A stretch of 64,000 bases of DNA from Nostoc cf. commune SO-36 (GCF_023734775.1 NZ_AP025732.1:6738718-6802717); one strand, 5' to 3'. Shown: positions 1 to 9,367, counted from the stretch's first letter. Notes: a model not told the origin generated them from the sequence alone. Translations and numbers: made by a program.

Positions 1-388
1 GTGTAGATACAGACGGCTGGGAGAAGTTGCTATTTCGTTGTCGGGAGTTGCCATAGCTGGAGTTGCTATCTATTTTCCTGGGATTGCGAGTCGGATTAAC
101 AACAGAGATGGTATTGCCATCTACTTTTCTGGGATTGCGAGTCGGATTCGCAACAGAAATAGGATCGCTATCTATTTTTCTGGGATTGCGAGTTGGATTC
201 GCAGCAGAAATAGGATCGCTATCTACTTTTCTGGGATTACGAGTCGGATTCGCAACAGAAGTAGGATTACTATCTACTTTCCTGGGATTACGAGTCGGAT
301 TAGTAACAACACGTTTACCTTTAATTTTTACGGGTTGTCCACGATTAGCTTCGCCAGAAGTCTTGACTTTTCTTGGTTTATTCTGCAT
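1..388 (-). CDS. RlmB-like 23S rRNA methyltransferase, N-terminal extension (partial)
   Basis: This reading frame starts at ATG (386-388, minus strand) and runs off the left edge of the window, so only about 129 residues are visible. What is seen is a very basic, low-complexity segment: MQNKPRKVK, then KIKGKRVV, then five copies of a 17-residue unit centred on NPTRNPRK[VI]D. An in-frame TGA lies a short way upstream of the ATG. The gene begins 93 bp after mrnC on the same strand. In Nostoc-type genomes the gene after mrnC is commonly the SpoU-type 23S rRNA 2'-O-methyltransferase RlmB, often with a long basic N-terminal extension. The identification rests on this context; no SPOUT domain is inside the window. 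The basic repeats could bind RNA (inference). Confidence 0.5.
   Translation of the reverse strand, partial: MQNKPRKVKTSGEANRGQPVKIKGKRVVTNPTRNPRKVDSNPTSVANPTRNPRKVDSDPISAANPTRNPRKIDSDPISVANPTRNPRKVDGNTISVVNPTRNPRKIDSNSSYGNSRQRNSNFSQPSVST
62..309. repeat. 51-bp tandem repeat, five copies
   Basis: Five units recur exactly every 51 bp; the shared GGGATT anchor is at 80, 131, 182, 233 and 284. Because 51 is divisible by 3, the minus strand reads it as a 17-residue peptide repeat. Divergence between copies is mostly at third positions or exchanges V/I and A/V, which suggests the peptide is maintained. Confidence 0.85.
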
Positions 389-480
389 TTGAGTTATAGA
401 TATAGCGTATGGTTGATCATCCCGATTACCTCAATTTTTTGAACCTAATCTAGTGTTGTGCCTACTGTGAAACTGAGTTT

Positions 481-999
481 TCACTCCTTTTCTATATGAA
501 GTATTTGCAACAGTTCGGTTAGACGCTGGTAATCGGTGAGATATAAGTAGCCAATTAAGGTTTCTAGACTAGTTGCCTGTTGATAAATTTCGGGATTAAG
601 TCGCTTAGGGCGTCCTGTTGCGGCGTTTCTACCCCGTCGGACAATTTCTAATTCGGTATCCCTGAGATGAGGAATCAGCGATCGCAAATGTAGCGCTTGT
701 GTTTCCGCTCTTACCTGCTCCACTACCAGACTATGGTAAATTCCTGACCGCTGCAATGGCAGCAGATAGAAAATTCTAACATACAACTCATAAATTGCAT
801 CCCCCAAATATGCTAAAGCAATAGGAGAAATGTTTTGCACTTGTGAGAGAGAAATCTGTTGGAATGGCGCTGTGGTTGCCAAGAGTGCTTGGTTCCAAGA
901 TAAACTCTGTTTGGGAGCTTTATCTTGTCCATCTAATAGCTCTTCCTCCTGTGACTTCACAAATAAATCATTCCTTGATGGGCTACATTTGGCAGGCAA
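481..999 (-). CDS. mrnC: Mini-ribonuclease III
   Basis: RNase III-like catalytic domain without a dsRNA-binding domain; the family matures 23S rRNA ends by cutting double-stranded rRNA precursors. The signature LAYLGDAIYELYVR is at residues 62-75 and carries the acidic metal-binding residues of the family. The conserved RGRNA and later helices follow. The open frame gives 172 residues with about 45 residues before the core, longer than most family members (about 130-150), so an internal start is possible. The rlmB-like frame follows on the same strand, consistent with an rRNA-processing operon. Confidence 0.9.
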   Translation of the reverse strand: MPAKCSPSRNDLFVKSQEEELLDGQDKAPKQSLSWNQALLATTAPFQQISLSQVQNISPIALAYLGDAIYELYVRIFYLLPLQRSGIYHSLVVEQVRAETQALHLRSLIPHLRDTELEIVRRGRNAATGRPKRLNPEIYQQATSLETLIGYLYLTDYQRLTELLQILHIEKE

Positions 1000-1379
1000 T
1001 CTTTACAAAGACTGACTTTTCTGAAGTATGCCATGCTAATATACTTAGCATAATCAATACTATCAAAATTACTTCCTAATTTCATCTTTTTGATTGATAG
1101 TTGGCATTTTTAAGTCACCCTGATGTCAATAGCCTATAAACCAAATTTCGCCTACTTCTTGTGGTGTAGGGCTAAAATGGGGTAAAATTTGGACATCAAA
1201 TTCACCCTTTTACTTGATCGCATTGCCATCCTTACTTAGTAAGCTGCAACTATTCACTATACAGTATTAAGCCAACTCCACCTGTAGATAAATCTACTGG
1301 CTTTGCATTTCTGACAAATTTTTCAGACTTGATTGTTTATCAAAACAGAATTCAGGAGTCAGGAGTCATAATCAGCTTG
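1000..1379. other. Intergenic, no gene seen
   Basis: AT-rich upstream region of mrnC. A GAATTCAGGAGTCAGGAGTC motif at about 1350 is a stray end of the repeat family found at 1380. No coding frame with recognisable content is seen on either strand. Confidence 0.6.
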
Positions 1380-1603
1380 ATTGAAGAAGAATTCAGAAGC
1401 CAGAATTCAGGAGTCAGAATCAATGAGTGGGGGATTCAGACCCGCCACTCATTGTAGACCACCAAATTTTCAATTTGGTGGGGGTCTTAAACCCATTTAT
1501 TCAGACGCGACGCTCGAGTACTCGCTAACGCTGCGCTATCCGCCAGTCGCGCAGAATTCATTCTGAATTCTGGCTCCTGACTCGTGAATTCTGTTTGATC
1601 AAT
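1380..1603. repeat. Interspersed palindromic element, GAATTCAGAAG family (copy A)
   Basis: The left end (GAAGAATTCAGAAGCCAGAA, then a GAATTCAGGAGTC run) is roughly inverted at the right end (GAATTCTGGCTCCTGACTC and GAATTCTG). The interior has GGGGGATTCAGACCCGCCAC and a perfect hairpin CCACCAAATT/AATTTGGTGG. The same interior and ends occur at 57262-57472. There is no transposase frame; it looks like a non-autonomous, MITE-like repeat. Another end fragment is at about 1711-1735. Confidence 0.75.
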
Positions 1604-1938
1604 TGGAGTCCGGCAGACGGATGAATAAACGGCAGTTTTGACCCCACACTAAAGAAAGCATATTTAGCGGTCAACTAAACAGTGTTAGGTCTGAATTCCC
1701 CACGCTTTCCATTCTGACTCTTGAATTCTTAATTTAACTTATATTTTAGCCAACTATTACATAGCTAAGAACTGGTTGTTTATATCTTTTTATTGCTCAA
1801 CTTTAAACATAATAGTTCAACTGGCTTTGTGCCTCTCCCACAAGGAGAGAGGTTTTTTTTGCCAGAAGTTTTAAAAATTAAGCTATCCGATGTTGAATCT
1901 AAATAGCTAAATTGAACTCTCAGGTCGAGCTATCAAGA
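1604..1938. other. Intergenic, repeat debris
   Basis: Contains a further end fragment of the same repeat family (about 1711-1735) and an AT-rich stretch. No gene is seen. Confidence 0.5.
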
Positions 1939-2301
1939 CTACTTGACGTTTTCTAGAGCGTCTTCAACTGATTTTTGCAGGGAGAGAAACTTCTCTAGGC
2001 GAACAAGCTTGACCGTTTGAGTTACACGGGCATTTGTGACAATTTGCAAAGTGCCATCAGCAGTTTGAGCCTGCTTGGCTAGCTGCACCAGAGCGCCTAA
2101 GCCAGAGCTATCAATAAAGTCGATTTGTGAGAGATCCAAAATAATGTGCTTAGGGCCCTCATCAATCTTGCTGCCAAGTGTCTTGCGAAATGTCGGCTCA
2201 GAAAAAGCATCTAACAAACCTGTGAGGCGGAATAGCTGACAGTTATCCCGGACTTCACGAGTGCCCCTCAGGCTAACGGTTAGATTTAGTGGCTCAGCAA
2301 T
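1939..2301 (-). CDS. STAS-domain anti-anti-sigma factor, probable ATT start
   Basis: SpoIIAA-like STAS domain; the family is phosphorylated by anti-sigma/switch kinases and works in partner-switching control. The phosphorylation-site motif FIDSSGLGALV is clear. The first ATG/GTG/TTG-type codon in frame is TTG at 2217, but starting there would cut off the first strands of the domain. The frame stays open upstream and encodes LNLTVSLRGTREVRDN and QLFRLTGLLDAF, a proper STAS N-terminus. A strong Shine-Dalgarno sequence (AGGAGG) lies 5 nt before an ATT at 2299-2301, giving 120 residues beginning (M)IAEPLNL. No ATG, GTG or TTG is available between them. Confidence 0.85.
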   Translation of the reverse strand: MAEPLNLTVSLRGTREVRDNCQLFRLTGLLDAFSEPTFRKTLGSKIDEGPKHIILDLSQIDFIDSSGLGALVQLAKQAQTADGTLQIVTNARVTQTVKLVRLEKFLSLQKSVEDALENVK

Positions 2302-2377
2302 AATTCCCTCCTCATGAGTTAAAGTGAACGCTCAAGTATAGATGGTTTTTGAGCAAATTGTCTACAATCTGCTGGAA

Positions 2378-2467
2378 TAGGGCATTGGGCATTGGGCATT
2401 GGGCATTGAGTATTGGAAAACTCTTCCCTATTCCCCATTCCCTATTCCCCATTCCCCATTTCCTATT
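2378..2467. repeat. Heptanucleotide tandem repeats (STRR)
   Basis: GGGCATT-type heptads (four copies) followed by CCCCATTCC/CCTATTC heptads, just downstream of carA. Typical short tandemly repeated repetitive sequences of Nostocales. Confidence 0.8.
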
Positions 2468-2468
2468 T

Positions 2469-3632
2469 TTACCTCACCTCTGCCACGGCTTGACGTGCTG
2501 TTCGCATGGATTGAACAAATTGCTCAAACAAGTAATCAGCATCGTGGGGGCCAGGGCTGGCTTCTGGGTGATACTGTACGGAGAATACAGGTAGAGATTT
2601 ATGACGTACTCCGGCAATGGTGCGATCATTTAAATTCAGGTGACTGATTTCCACATCTGCCGTAGGTAATGAATCTGGGTCAATAGCAAAACTATGGTTT
2701 TGGCTGGTAATTTCTACCCGTTGTTGTAGGCCTGCTGGCTGATTCAAACCACGATGACCAAATTTGAGTTTATAGGTTTTTGCCCCCAGTGCATGACCTA
2801 AAATTTGGTGTCCCATACAAATACCAAAGATGGGTTTTTGACTTAACAGGAGTGCTTTGGCAGTTGCAATCCCTTCGGTGACGGCAGCAGGGTCGCCAGG
2901 CCCGTTAGAAAGAAATACACCATCTGGATTGTATTTGAGAATTTCCTCTGGTGGCGTATCAGAGGGTACAACAATTACCCGGCAACCATAACTTACTAAG
3001 CGACGTAAAATATTACGTTTAACGCCAAAGTCAAGGGCAACAACGGTAAAGGGTTCTCCAAGATTTTCCGCAGCCTCAGAGTTGAATTCCCAAGCTGCAA
3101 TTGTGGGATCTGACCATTCGTAAGCCTTTGCGGTGGTAACTTCACGAACCAGATTCAATCCTGCCATGTTGGGAGCTGCTTGTACCCGCTCTAACAATTC
3201 CGCTTCATCGAGAATGGTTGTAGAAATGCCACCGTTCATCGCTCCGAACATCCGAATTTTGCGGGTTAGGGCGCGGGTATCGATGCCGTATATCCCTGGT
3301 ATTTGGTTTTGTTTGAGGTAGTCAGGTAAAGATTGTGTCGATCGCCAGTTACTTGGACGTTGACAAATATTCCGTGCGATCGCACCCTGCACTTGGGGGC
3401 CATCTGATTCTTCATCTTCAGGATTTACGCCGGTATTTCCCAATTCAGGATAAGTAAAAATGACTATTTGACCAGAGTAACTAGGGTCAGTCAGGACTTC
3501 TTGATAGCCGGTCATGCCAGTGTTGAAGACCACTTCTCCGATCGCTGTTCCCGTAGCACCGAAAGACCAACCGCGATAAGTGGTTCCATCTGCTAGGACA
3601 AGTAAAGCTGGTATTGAGTCAGTCAGAGGCAT
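2469..3632 (-). CDS. carA: Carbamoyl-phosphate synthase small (glutaminase) subunit
   Basis: Releases ammonia from glutamine for the large subunit CarB, in pyrimidine and arginine synthesis. The 387 residues match the usual family length. The N-terminal CPSase_sm_chain domain starts [18 protein letters not shown]. The C-terminal class I glutamine amidotransferase domain has the nucleophile elbow FGICMGHQ (Cys) and the His/Glu pair in [10 protein letters not shown]. Starts at ATG 3632. It is flanked by heptad repeats on both sides and is not obviously in an operon. trpD lies beyond the next gene on the same strand. Confidence 0.97.
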   Translation of the reverse strand: MPLTDSIPALLVLADGTTYRGWSFGATGTAIGEVVFNTGMTGYQEVLTDPSYSGQIVIFTYPELGNTGVNPEDEESDGPQVQGAIARNICQRPSNWRSTQSLPDYLKQNQIPGIYGIDTRALTRKIRMFGAMNGGISTTILDEAELLERVQAAPNMAGLNLVREVTTAKAYEWSDPTIAAWEFNSEAAENLGEPFTVVALDFGVKRNILRRLVSYGCRVIVVPSDTPPEEILKYNPDGVFLSNGPGDPAAVTEGIATAKALLLSQKPIFGICMGHQILGHALGAKTYKLKFGHRGLNQPAGLQQRVEITSQNHSFAIDPDSLPTADVEISHLNLNDRTIAGVRHKSLPVFSVQYHPEASPGPHDADYLFEQFVQSMRTARQAVAEVR

Positions 3633-3637
3633 AGTAA

Positions 3638-3810
3638 ATTGGGGAGTGGGGAGTGGGGAGTGGGGAGTGGGGAGTAGGCAAAACAGTTCTGAGTGCTGAG
3701 TTAGGAGTTAGGAGTTTGGAGTTATTCTCCCCTCTACCCCACTTAGCACTCTTGAGAGGCGTTGGGAAAACTCTTCCCCATTTCCTACTCCCCATTCCCC
3801 AATACTGCGA
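3638..3810. repeat. STRR cluster upstream of carA
   Basis: Tandem GGGGAGT heptads (about 3642-3675), GAGTTAG-type units, and CCCATTTCC/CTCCCCATT units up to about 3800. The space between the divergent carA and lipoprotein genes is filled almost entirely by these repeats. Confidence 0.75.
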
Positions 3811-3931
3811 TTGTTAATTATCCCATGAGTTGAGCTATTGGAAGTTTTTAAGATAGTTAATTAAAATTAAAAGGGAATTATTTAAAGTAGCGGGAGTGGA
3901 TTTGGCAAAGCTTGGGCAGTTAAAATTAATT

Positions 3932-4969
3932 ATGCTTCAGTTTTTTTTATCCCGTGTAACCCTAATTTTTGTATCAAGCGCTCTAGCGGTTTTGTCTGTT
4001 GCCTGTAGTGAAGACAAACGGAACACTGCAACTGGTGGCAATGAGCAACCCACGCCAATTGGGGTGGCATCAATTCAGCCTGCTGTTGAACCAGTCACAC
4101 CAGCAGCTACCCCAGAAGTACAACCGCTAGATTCGTCTGAAAGTGAACCAAGTCTTTTTGAGATGGGGCGAGACAAAGCTGTTGGCGCTTGGAGTATCAG
4201 CCAATCGGCTCAATCTCCAGATGACTGGAATTTGGTGGCGAGTCAGTACCAACATGCGATCGCGTTGATGGGAAAAGTGCGACGACAAAGCCCAGAATTT
4301 GCGATCGCTCAAACTAAAATAACTGAATATCGCCGCCAAGTTAAATATGCCCAACAGCAAGCTAATCCTCGCCCTGTGCCAGTTAGGGAACCTCAAAAAA
4401 TAGTCGTTGTTGTTCCCCAGATGGCAACCAAACCAAAATATATCTCACCTCCACAAGAAACAAAACCGTTGTCACCAGAGCCAGGTTTGCCTTCATCAGC
4501 AGTGGTAATTCCAGATCAGGAAGTATTTACAGCCCCGATTAAAAGGCGAATTGGTGGCACGCCAATTGTGGAAGTCACCTTCAATGGCCGACAACAATTT
4601 GAGATGATCGTGGATACGGGAGCAAGTGGGACTGTGATTACCCAACAGATGGCTAATGCTTTAGGAGTCGTGACAGTGGGAAAAGCTAAAGCAAACACCG
4701 CGAGTGCCAGAGCTGTAGAATTTCCGGTGGGCTATGTTAATTCGATGGCAGTTGGCGGGGTAATTGTAAATAAAACACCAGTTGCGATCGCAGGTGCGGA
4801 ACTAGAAACTGGCCTTCTAGGACATGACTTTTTTGGCAATTACGATGTCACCATCAAACGTAATGTCGTAGAATTTCGTCCGCAGTTGCGATCGCAAATT
4901 AATTCCCCAGAAACTCAACTAACTGCTCCAACTTCGTCCAAGCTGCCCCACTTTGTAGGATATCCTTAG
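3932..4969 (+). CDS. Retropepsin-like aspartic protease, lipoprotein
   Basis: From ATG 3932 the protein starts with a lipoprotein signal peptide: a hydrophobic segment and then the lipobox LSVAC (lipidated Cys about residue 25). A GTG at 3896 in the same frame would bury the signal, so the ATG is preferred. A Pro/Gln-rich linker with a helical repeat-like part precedes the C-terminal clan AA domain, with [11 protein letters not shown] (catalytic Asp) and [13 protein letters not shown] single D-T-G means it must dimerise like retropepsins. It is probably anchored in the periplasmic face of a membrane (inference). Its 3' end overlaps trpD by 71 bp in convergent orientation. Confidence 0.85.
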   Translation: MLQFFLSRVTLIFVSSALAVLSVACSEDKRNTATGGNEQPTPIGVASIQPAVEPVTPAATPEVQPLDSSESEPSLFEMGRDKAVGAWSISQSAQSPDDWNLVASQYQHAIALMGKVRRQSPEFAIAQTKITEYRRQVKYAQQQANPRPVPVREPQKIVVVVPQMATKPKYISPPQETKPLSPEPGLPSSAVVIPDQEVFTAPIKRRIGGTPIVEVTFNGRQQFEMIVDTGASGTVITQQMANALGVVTVGKAKANTASARAVEFPVGYVNSMAVGGVIVNKTPVAIAGAELETGLLGHDFFGNYDVTIKRNVVEFRPQLRSQINSPETQLTAPTSSKLPHFVGYP

Positions 4970-5972
4970 CGATTTTAATCCCTTGGGCGTGATCGAGGAA
5001 AGCGATCGTACCCGCTACTTGTAGCGCCAATGACGCATTCAAAGCGACTGCATCCTGTTGCGCCTGAGTTCCCTTACCTTGGAGTACAGCCTTGAGAATC
5101 ACCGCATTCTCTTGCACATCCCCACCCCGCAGCATACCTATGGGAGCAGGCGTTAAATCCAAATCTAGGGGATTAATGGTAGTTAACTGCACTTCTCCTT
5201 CTGATAACACTGCCAAATCAGTTAAATCTCCTAACCCAGCCTCATCAAGTTTTTCTCGCCCGTGTAGCACAATTGCCTTTTCTTTGCCCAAATTTTGTAA
5301 AGCTTGGGCAACAGTTGCCAAAAGCTTGGGAGTAAATAAGCCCACCACTTGCCCAGTTGGACGCAAGGGGTTTACCAACGGCCCCAGCAGATTAAACACT
5401 GTTCGTACCTTCAAAGTTCGCCGTAATTGGGCAACTGCCTTGAGTGCTGGATGCCAACCAGGGGCAAACAAGAAGGTGATGCCAACTTCTTGTATTGCTG
5501 CTTGCACTTTTTCGCTAGAAGCACTTAAGTTGACTCCCAAGGCTTCCAAAACATCTGCACTTCCTGTGAGACTTGACGCAGAACGATTGCCATGTTTGGC
5601 CACCGATACACCAGATGCAGCAGCAACAAAAGCAACCGCCGTAGAAATATTAAAAGTTGATGATCCATCTCCACCAGTGCCACAGGTATCAATTAGGGAG
5701 ATTGGTGATTGAGTCGATTTTTCTCCAGCCCCCATTTTTGATTGAGACTGTAATACTTCGGCCATACCGGTCAACTCGTCGGCAGAAATGCCTTTAAAGT
5801 TCAGCGCTGTTAAAATAGCCCCTGATAACTCTGGAGGAACGGCTTCACTGAGCCATCCTTGCATCAATTCAGCAGATTGAGTACGGGATAATGATTGTCC
5901 ATCTATCAATTGTTGCAGCAAGATATACCAGCTAACAGAAGATTCTTGAGCAGGGATTGGGAAAGTTGTCAT
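4899..5972 (-). CDS. trpD: Anthranilate phosphoribosyltransferase
   Basis: Transfers phosphoribose from PRPP to anthranilate, the second step of tryptophan synthesis. Length 357. The glycine-rich PRPP motif [17 protein letters not shown], the [21 protein letters not shown] segment and the NLLGPLVNP region are all present. The last 71 bp overlap the end of the convergent lipoprotein gene, so the two transcripts are antisense to each other there. No other trp gene is in the window; scattered trp genes are normal in cyanobacteria. Confidence 0.97.
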   Translation of the reverse strand: MTTFPIPAQESSVSWYILLQQLIDGQSLSRTQSAELMQGWLSEAVPPELSGAILTALNFKGISADELTGMAEVLQSQSKMGAGEKSTQSPISLIDTCGTGGDGSSTFNISTAVAFVAAASGVSVAKHGNRSASSLTGSADVLEALGVNLSASSEKVQAAIQEVGITFLFAPGWHPALKAVAQLRRTLKVRTVFNLLGPLVNPLRPTGQVVGLFTPKLLATVAQALQNLGKEKAIVLHGREKLDEAGLGDLTDLAVLSEGEVQLTTINPLDLDLTPAPIGMLRGGDVQENAVILKAVLQGKGTQAQQDAVALNASLALQVAGTIAFLDHAQGIKIAKDILQSGAAWTKLEQLVEFLGN

Positions 5973-6066
5973 AGCTAAGGTTTATGGTATTGTAGGGTGC
6001 AGCTACATTGAAGGGTATGGGAGCTATCCTACCGGAAAATTGGCAGTTCTCAAAGTTAGCTTGACT

Positions 6067-6090
6067 AGAGACGCAATTCCTCGCGTCTCT
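6067..6090. terminator. Hairpin AGAGACGC/GCGTCTCT
   Basis: Perfect 8-bp stem with an 8-nt loop, downstream of the minus-strand ferritin-like gene. No clear T-run follows. This kind of stem is also a common interspersed cyanobacterial repeat, so a terminator role is only possible. Confidence 0.4.
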
Positions 6091-6111
6091 ACAGATTGCG
6101 ATCGCCTAGCT

Positions 6112-7123
6112 CTAACTATTTATGAGGAAATCTGGCCCATAATTACCACTACCATCAGGTAATGGGGTTTGCATAAGTTTAACAGCAGATTCTTTCAACT
6201 GAAACATATCACCAATTGCAGTATTAAGGAGGTCTTGATTGCCATTATTCCAAGCACCTTCAAGATTATCTAAGACTAATTGAAAAGTGTTGTTAAAGGT
6301 ATCTAATAGCTGTTGAACTTCTTGAGGTGGATTATTCCAACCACCTTTAGGAACTTTCGCCATTTGATATGTCTCAGGAAATGGAACAACATCACCTGCA
6401 TATTTCCACATACCATCAACTTGAATCAATCTTTGTCCATGAGAAATTTCATCAAATTTATAATAATGAGCTAGTTCTCCCTCAAATTCGTCTGAATCTG
6501 GTGATAAGGAAGTTCCTTCTCCTTGCACCTTAATTTCATTAATTGCCTTCTCTACATCAGCAAGTGTGTTGATTGCGTATAATTCATGTTTTGGCCCAAC
6601 TGCCCCAGTTAGCTGATTAGCACCAGTCATCTTAGGTTGCAATTCTTTAAATGCTTCAAGGATTGCATCGTAAAAAGCACCAATGGTGGGAAAAGTTTCG
6701 CCTAAAAAGAAGGCAATTGGCCCACTTTCAGGATATTCAATTTGTTTGCAAACTTCATCTAAATAAGTCTTACTCAGACCTGCCAAATATACAGTCAACT
6801 GAGGTCGTACACCTCCTGGTAAGGGGCCTGGATAAGTAGGTAAAACGGTGCTGATTTGTGGTTTGCCGCCGATAGTTGTCAACATATTAGCTACTAATCC
6901 CATGTGTAGCATTTCTTCAATTAGAACTGTGCGAATCAATCTAGCAGCAGGTGCTTGCAAATCTTTAATAGACCACCAAGCACAAAGATATGGTGGTAAA
7001 GTAGCTAACTCCAGTTGTATAGCTGCATTTAAAACTGTTCTTGAGCCAGTCAATATCTCTTTCTGCGCTTTCAGTTTGTAAAAGTTCTGCAATTGAAGCA
7101 TTCTTAATTTCTGTAAAACTCAT
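6112..7123 (-). pseudogene. Ferritin-like (VioB/RebD-type) protein, frameshifted near N-terminus
   Basis: The body (329 residues from an internal ATG at 7101) is a ferritin-like di-iron family domain related to the N-terminal region of VioB/RebD-type iminophenyl-pyruvate dimer synthases: AAIQLELATLPPYL and LIEEMLHMGLVANMLTTIGG carry the Glu and E..H ligands. The expected N-terminus is in another frame: ATG 7123 gives MSFTEIKNASIAELL then ERDIDWLKNS, followed by the shift. Removing one T from the TTTT run (plus-strand A run 7031-7034) joins DIDWLKNSL to NAAIQLELATLPPYL. It is either a one-base error or a recent mutation; an internal restart at 7101 would keep the iron-binding helices. The substrate is unknown. 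Confidence 0.75.
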
Positions 7124-7159
7124 AAATTTTCCTTGACTATTGGTTGCGAAGAATCAATT

Positions 7160-7183
7160 AATATACGGTAACTTCCGTATATT
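7160..7183. promoter_or_regulatory. Perfect palindrome, possible operator
   Basis: AATATACGG-TAACTT-CCGTATATT, a perfect 9-bp inverted repeat with a 6-nt spacer, 37 bp upstream of the ferritin-like gene's probable start. Shape and position suit a dimeric repressor site. No regulator gene is adjacent, so the partner is unknown. Confidence 0.45.
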
Positions 7184-7385
7184 CCCGCTACAGGATAGCT
7201 TTAGCTCTAAGTGTTAAACTTCAGTGATAATACTGGTATACTCTTAGAATCAAGTCAAGATTTATTGAGAGCTACTAATTCTATTGCAGAGATTGCGATC
7301 GCACTGGTGTCATACCATTTCCAAAAATTTATGAAAAAACCTGCCAATCTTTTAAAAAGACTAGCAGGTATGGCTTATCATCAAT

Positions 7386-7458
7386 CGGAGCGGCGGGATT
7401 CGAACCCACGACCTCCACTACCCCAAAGTGGCGCGCTACCAAGCTGCGCTACGCCCCG
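7386..7458 (-). tRNA. tRNA-Pro (GGG)
   Basis: A 73-nt cloverleaf: acceptor stem CGGGGCG/CGCTCCG (one G-T pair), D arm GCGC..GCGC, anticodon stem CCACT/AGTGG with loop TTGGGGT (anticodon GGG), and T loop TTCGAAT. CCA is not encoded. Confidence 0.95.
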
Positions 7459-7509
7459 GTCAGAATTACCATCATATAGCAAAACTCTAAGATAATCAAG
7501 AGGTAATAT

Positions 7510-7875
7510 TTAAAAAACCTTAAGCATCTCAGTCGCTTGCAGTAAATCTAGAACAGCAGAAGCATCCCATTTACCTTCAACACATCGCCCTGTATTCAAG
7601 ATGAGGCGTAGGCTATAAGCATGAGGAAAGCCTTCTACCTCCATCCATAATAAATCGCTCTCGGCTTCACAAGCAATTTTTTCTTCTTCCATCAATTCAG
7701 TTGCAAGTTGCTTCATGGTGTCTGCTAGCTGCGCTAATAGACGGCAAAAATCATTCAACTCGGCTTCGGTTAACTCTATTGCCCAATCATCTGTACCCAC
7801 TAAACCTTTAAATTCAGGTGCATCGGGGTTCCAACCAATACGCCAACCCGATCCGCTTTTGATAACGCGTTCCAT
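7510..7875 (-). CDS. DUF1818 family protein
   Basis: 121-residue soluble protein of the cyanobacterial DUF1818 family. The N-terminal GSGWRIGWNPDAPEFKGLVGTDDWAIELTEAE pattern and the C-terminal VEGFPHAYSLRLIL/GRCVEGKWDA pattern are characteristic. Function unknown. Same strand as, and downstream of, a membrane-anchored protein and rpoZ, a grouping often seen in Nostocales. Confidence 0.9.
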   Translation of the reverse strand: MERVIKSGSGWRIGWNPDAPEFKGLVGTDDWAIELTEAELNDFCRLLAQLADTMKQLATELMEEEKIACEAESDLLWMEVEGFPHAYSLRLILNTGRCVEGKWDASAVLDLLQATEMLKVF

Positions 7876-7926
7876 AGTTTAGTTTTTAAAGGCAGAGGTA
7901 CGCAGAGGCGTAACGCAAAGGAATGG

Positions 7927-8535
7927 TCATTTTAGTAGTTCAGCACCTCCTCGTTGTGCTGGCTGTGGAGTAGTTGATGTATTCGGACTGGGTGCGGTGT
8001 TGGTGTTAGGAGATAAGGTATTTTGGGAAGTAGGATTAAATATATTGACTAAGACTTGCACTAAGGCATTTCGTTCGCTGCGGGTGAGACGAGTGATTGC
8101 TTTGCGATCGCCTTCTATCGGATTTTGCCGTAATGAATCGTTGCCTGGATAGGTAGTATCATACATAATTTCATTCGCACCTAGGTAATCAGCTAAAGTT
8201 AGCTTCCAATCGAAGCGATAAATTGGGGCACGCCCTTTGGTATAAATATGGTATCGGATCAGGCGAGTTACTAAGGTGTTGTTTTCAGCAACTTTGCCAT
8301 TTTCTTTACTGATATACTTGTTTTCCCGTGGTAAATCTGGCAACTGTTGATACACTAGCTGCCAAACATCGCTTGGAGTGATTCTCTGAGCATATACAGG
8401 TTGGATACTAAATAAATTTTTCTGTATTGATTTGTCCGCCCCTGAACCCAAAACAATTACACCCACTACCATTAAGGCAGTGAGTGTCTGCCAGGGTTTA
8501 AATAGGGATTGAATGAACGAGAAATTTTTGCTCAT
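7927..8535 (-). CDS. Conserved cyanobacterial hypothetical protein, membrane-anchored or secreted
   Basis: 202 residues. One N-terminal hydrophobic segment (about residues 18-33, TALMVVGVIVLGSG) could be a signal anchor. A conserved-looking core (DVWQLVYQQLPDLPRENKYI, then TLVTRLIRYHIYTKGRAPIYRFDWKLTLADYLGAN) follows, and a low-complexity Asn/Thr/Pro tail (SPNTNTAPSPNTSTTP). No known domain is recognised. It lies 22 bp downstream of rpoZ on the same strand, so it is probably co-transcribed with it. Confidence 0.75.
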   Translation of the reverse strand: MSKNFSFIQSLFKPWQTLTALMVVGVIVLGSGADKSIQKNLFSIQPVYAQRITPSDVWQLVYQQLPDLPRENKYISKENGKVAENNTLVTRLIRYHIYTKGRAPIYRFDWKLTLADYLGANEIMYDTTYPGNDSLRQNPIEGDRKAITRLTRSERNALVQVLVNIFNPTSQNTLSPNTNTAPSPNTSTTPQPAQRGGAELLK

Positions 8536-8557
8536 CCTACCTTCTCTAAAGCCTTTT

Positions 8558-8794
8558 TTATAGTTCGCCGATAATTTCTGGCTGAGTCAATTCATCGGAC
8601 ATTTCGATAATTGCTCTTAGTACTGGCTTCATCATTGCATCTTCGTTACTTTCAAAGTCTTCGTAACGCCGACGTTTAGCACGATTTGCCACCTGAACCG
8701 TAATGCGGTAACGATTTGAGGCTGCACTAATCAGATCCTCAGCACGGTGCATAATCTGAGACTGAGTTGTCTCGAACTTAGAACGCTTTAGCAT
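8558..8794 (-). CDS. rpoZ: RNA polymerase omega subunit
   Basis: 78 residues, the usual length for cyanobacterial omega, which helps assembly of beta' into RNA polymerase. The segment [20 protein letters not shown] followed by VANRAKRRR is the family signature. First gene of a probable minus-strand operon with the 7927 and 7510 genes. Confidence 0.95.
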   Translation of the reverse strand: MLKRSKFETTQSQIMHRAEDLISAASNRYRITVQVANRAKRRRYEDFESNEDAMMKPVLRAIIEMSDELTQPEIIGEL

Positions 8795-8943
8795 AATCAG
8801 TGGTTCTTGGGGTCATTATCCAGTGTAACAGTACTAAATCAGTCTGCTGCTGTCTGTTTAATGCCAGCAACCTCTCTATTGATAGAGGCTAAGATATTTT
8901 AGTCACTTTATAAGTAACTTGTAGTATTAAATAACGCACCCTC

Positions 8944-9363
8944 ATGGCTGACCTTGTGGAAACTGCGATCGCAGCAGGTAATTTCAATACCCTAATAAAG
9001 GCTGTTAAAGCTGTCAATCTCATAGAAACTTTGAAAAATCCTGGTTCTTTCACGCTCTTTGCACCGACTGACGAAGCTTTTGATAATCTGCCAGAGGGAA
9101 CTTTAGATTCGCTATTACAAGATATCCCCAAGCTCCAGAAAATTGTGGCGTATCATGTTGCTAGTGGGGATGTTCGGTCTGATGATTTGGCACAGATTAA
9201 TGAGGCACAGACGCTTGAAGGGTCAATTGTAGCCATTGAATCTGCCGACGGTAAGTTTAAGGTGAATGACGCCAATATCGTCAAAACAGATATTCTGACA
9301 GACAATGGCGTGATCCATATTATTGATGCGGTGTTGATGCCTGCAATGGTGGCGGGAAGGTAA
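8944..9363 (+). CDS. Fasciclin (FAS1) domain protein
   Basis: A single FAS1 adhesion-type domain fills all 139 residues. The H1 box FTLFAPTDEAFDNLPEG, the central YHV motif and the H2 box NGVIHIIDAVLMP are present. No signal peptide is visible, unlike many FAS1 proteins; stand-alone cytosolic-looking FAS1 proteins of this size are common in cyanobacteria. Divergent from rpoZ, and followed directly by heptad repeats. Confidence 0.92.
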   Translation: MADLVETAIAAGNFNTLIKAVKAVNLIETLKNPGSFTLFAPTDEAFDNLPEGTLDSLLQDIPKLQKIVAYHVASGDVRSDDLAQINEAQTLEGSIVAIESADGKFKVNDANIVKTDILTDNGVIHIIDAVLMPAMVAGR

Positions 9364-9367
9364 TGTA

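Noticed and set aside
38..442. Plus-strand frames over the 51-bp repeat
   Set aside because: They exist because the repeat length is a multiple of 3. The minus strand gives the coherent basic protein with a proper start after mrnC.
1381..1566. 61-codon frame in repeat copy A
   Set aside because: Lies entirely in a non-coding repeat that recurs at 57262.
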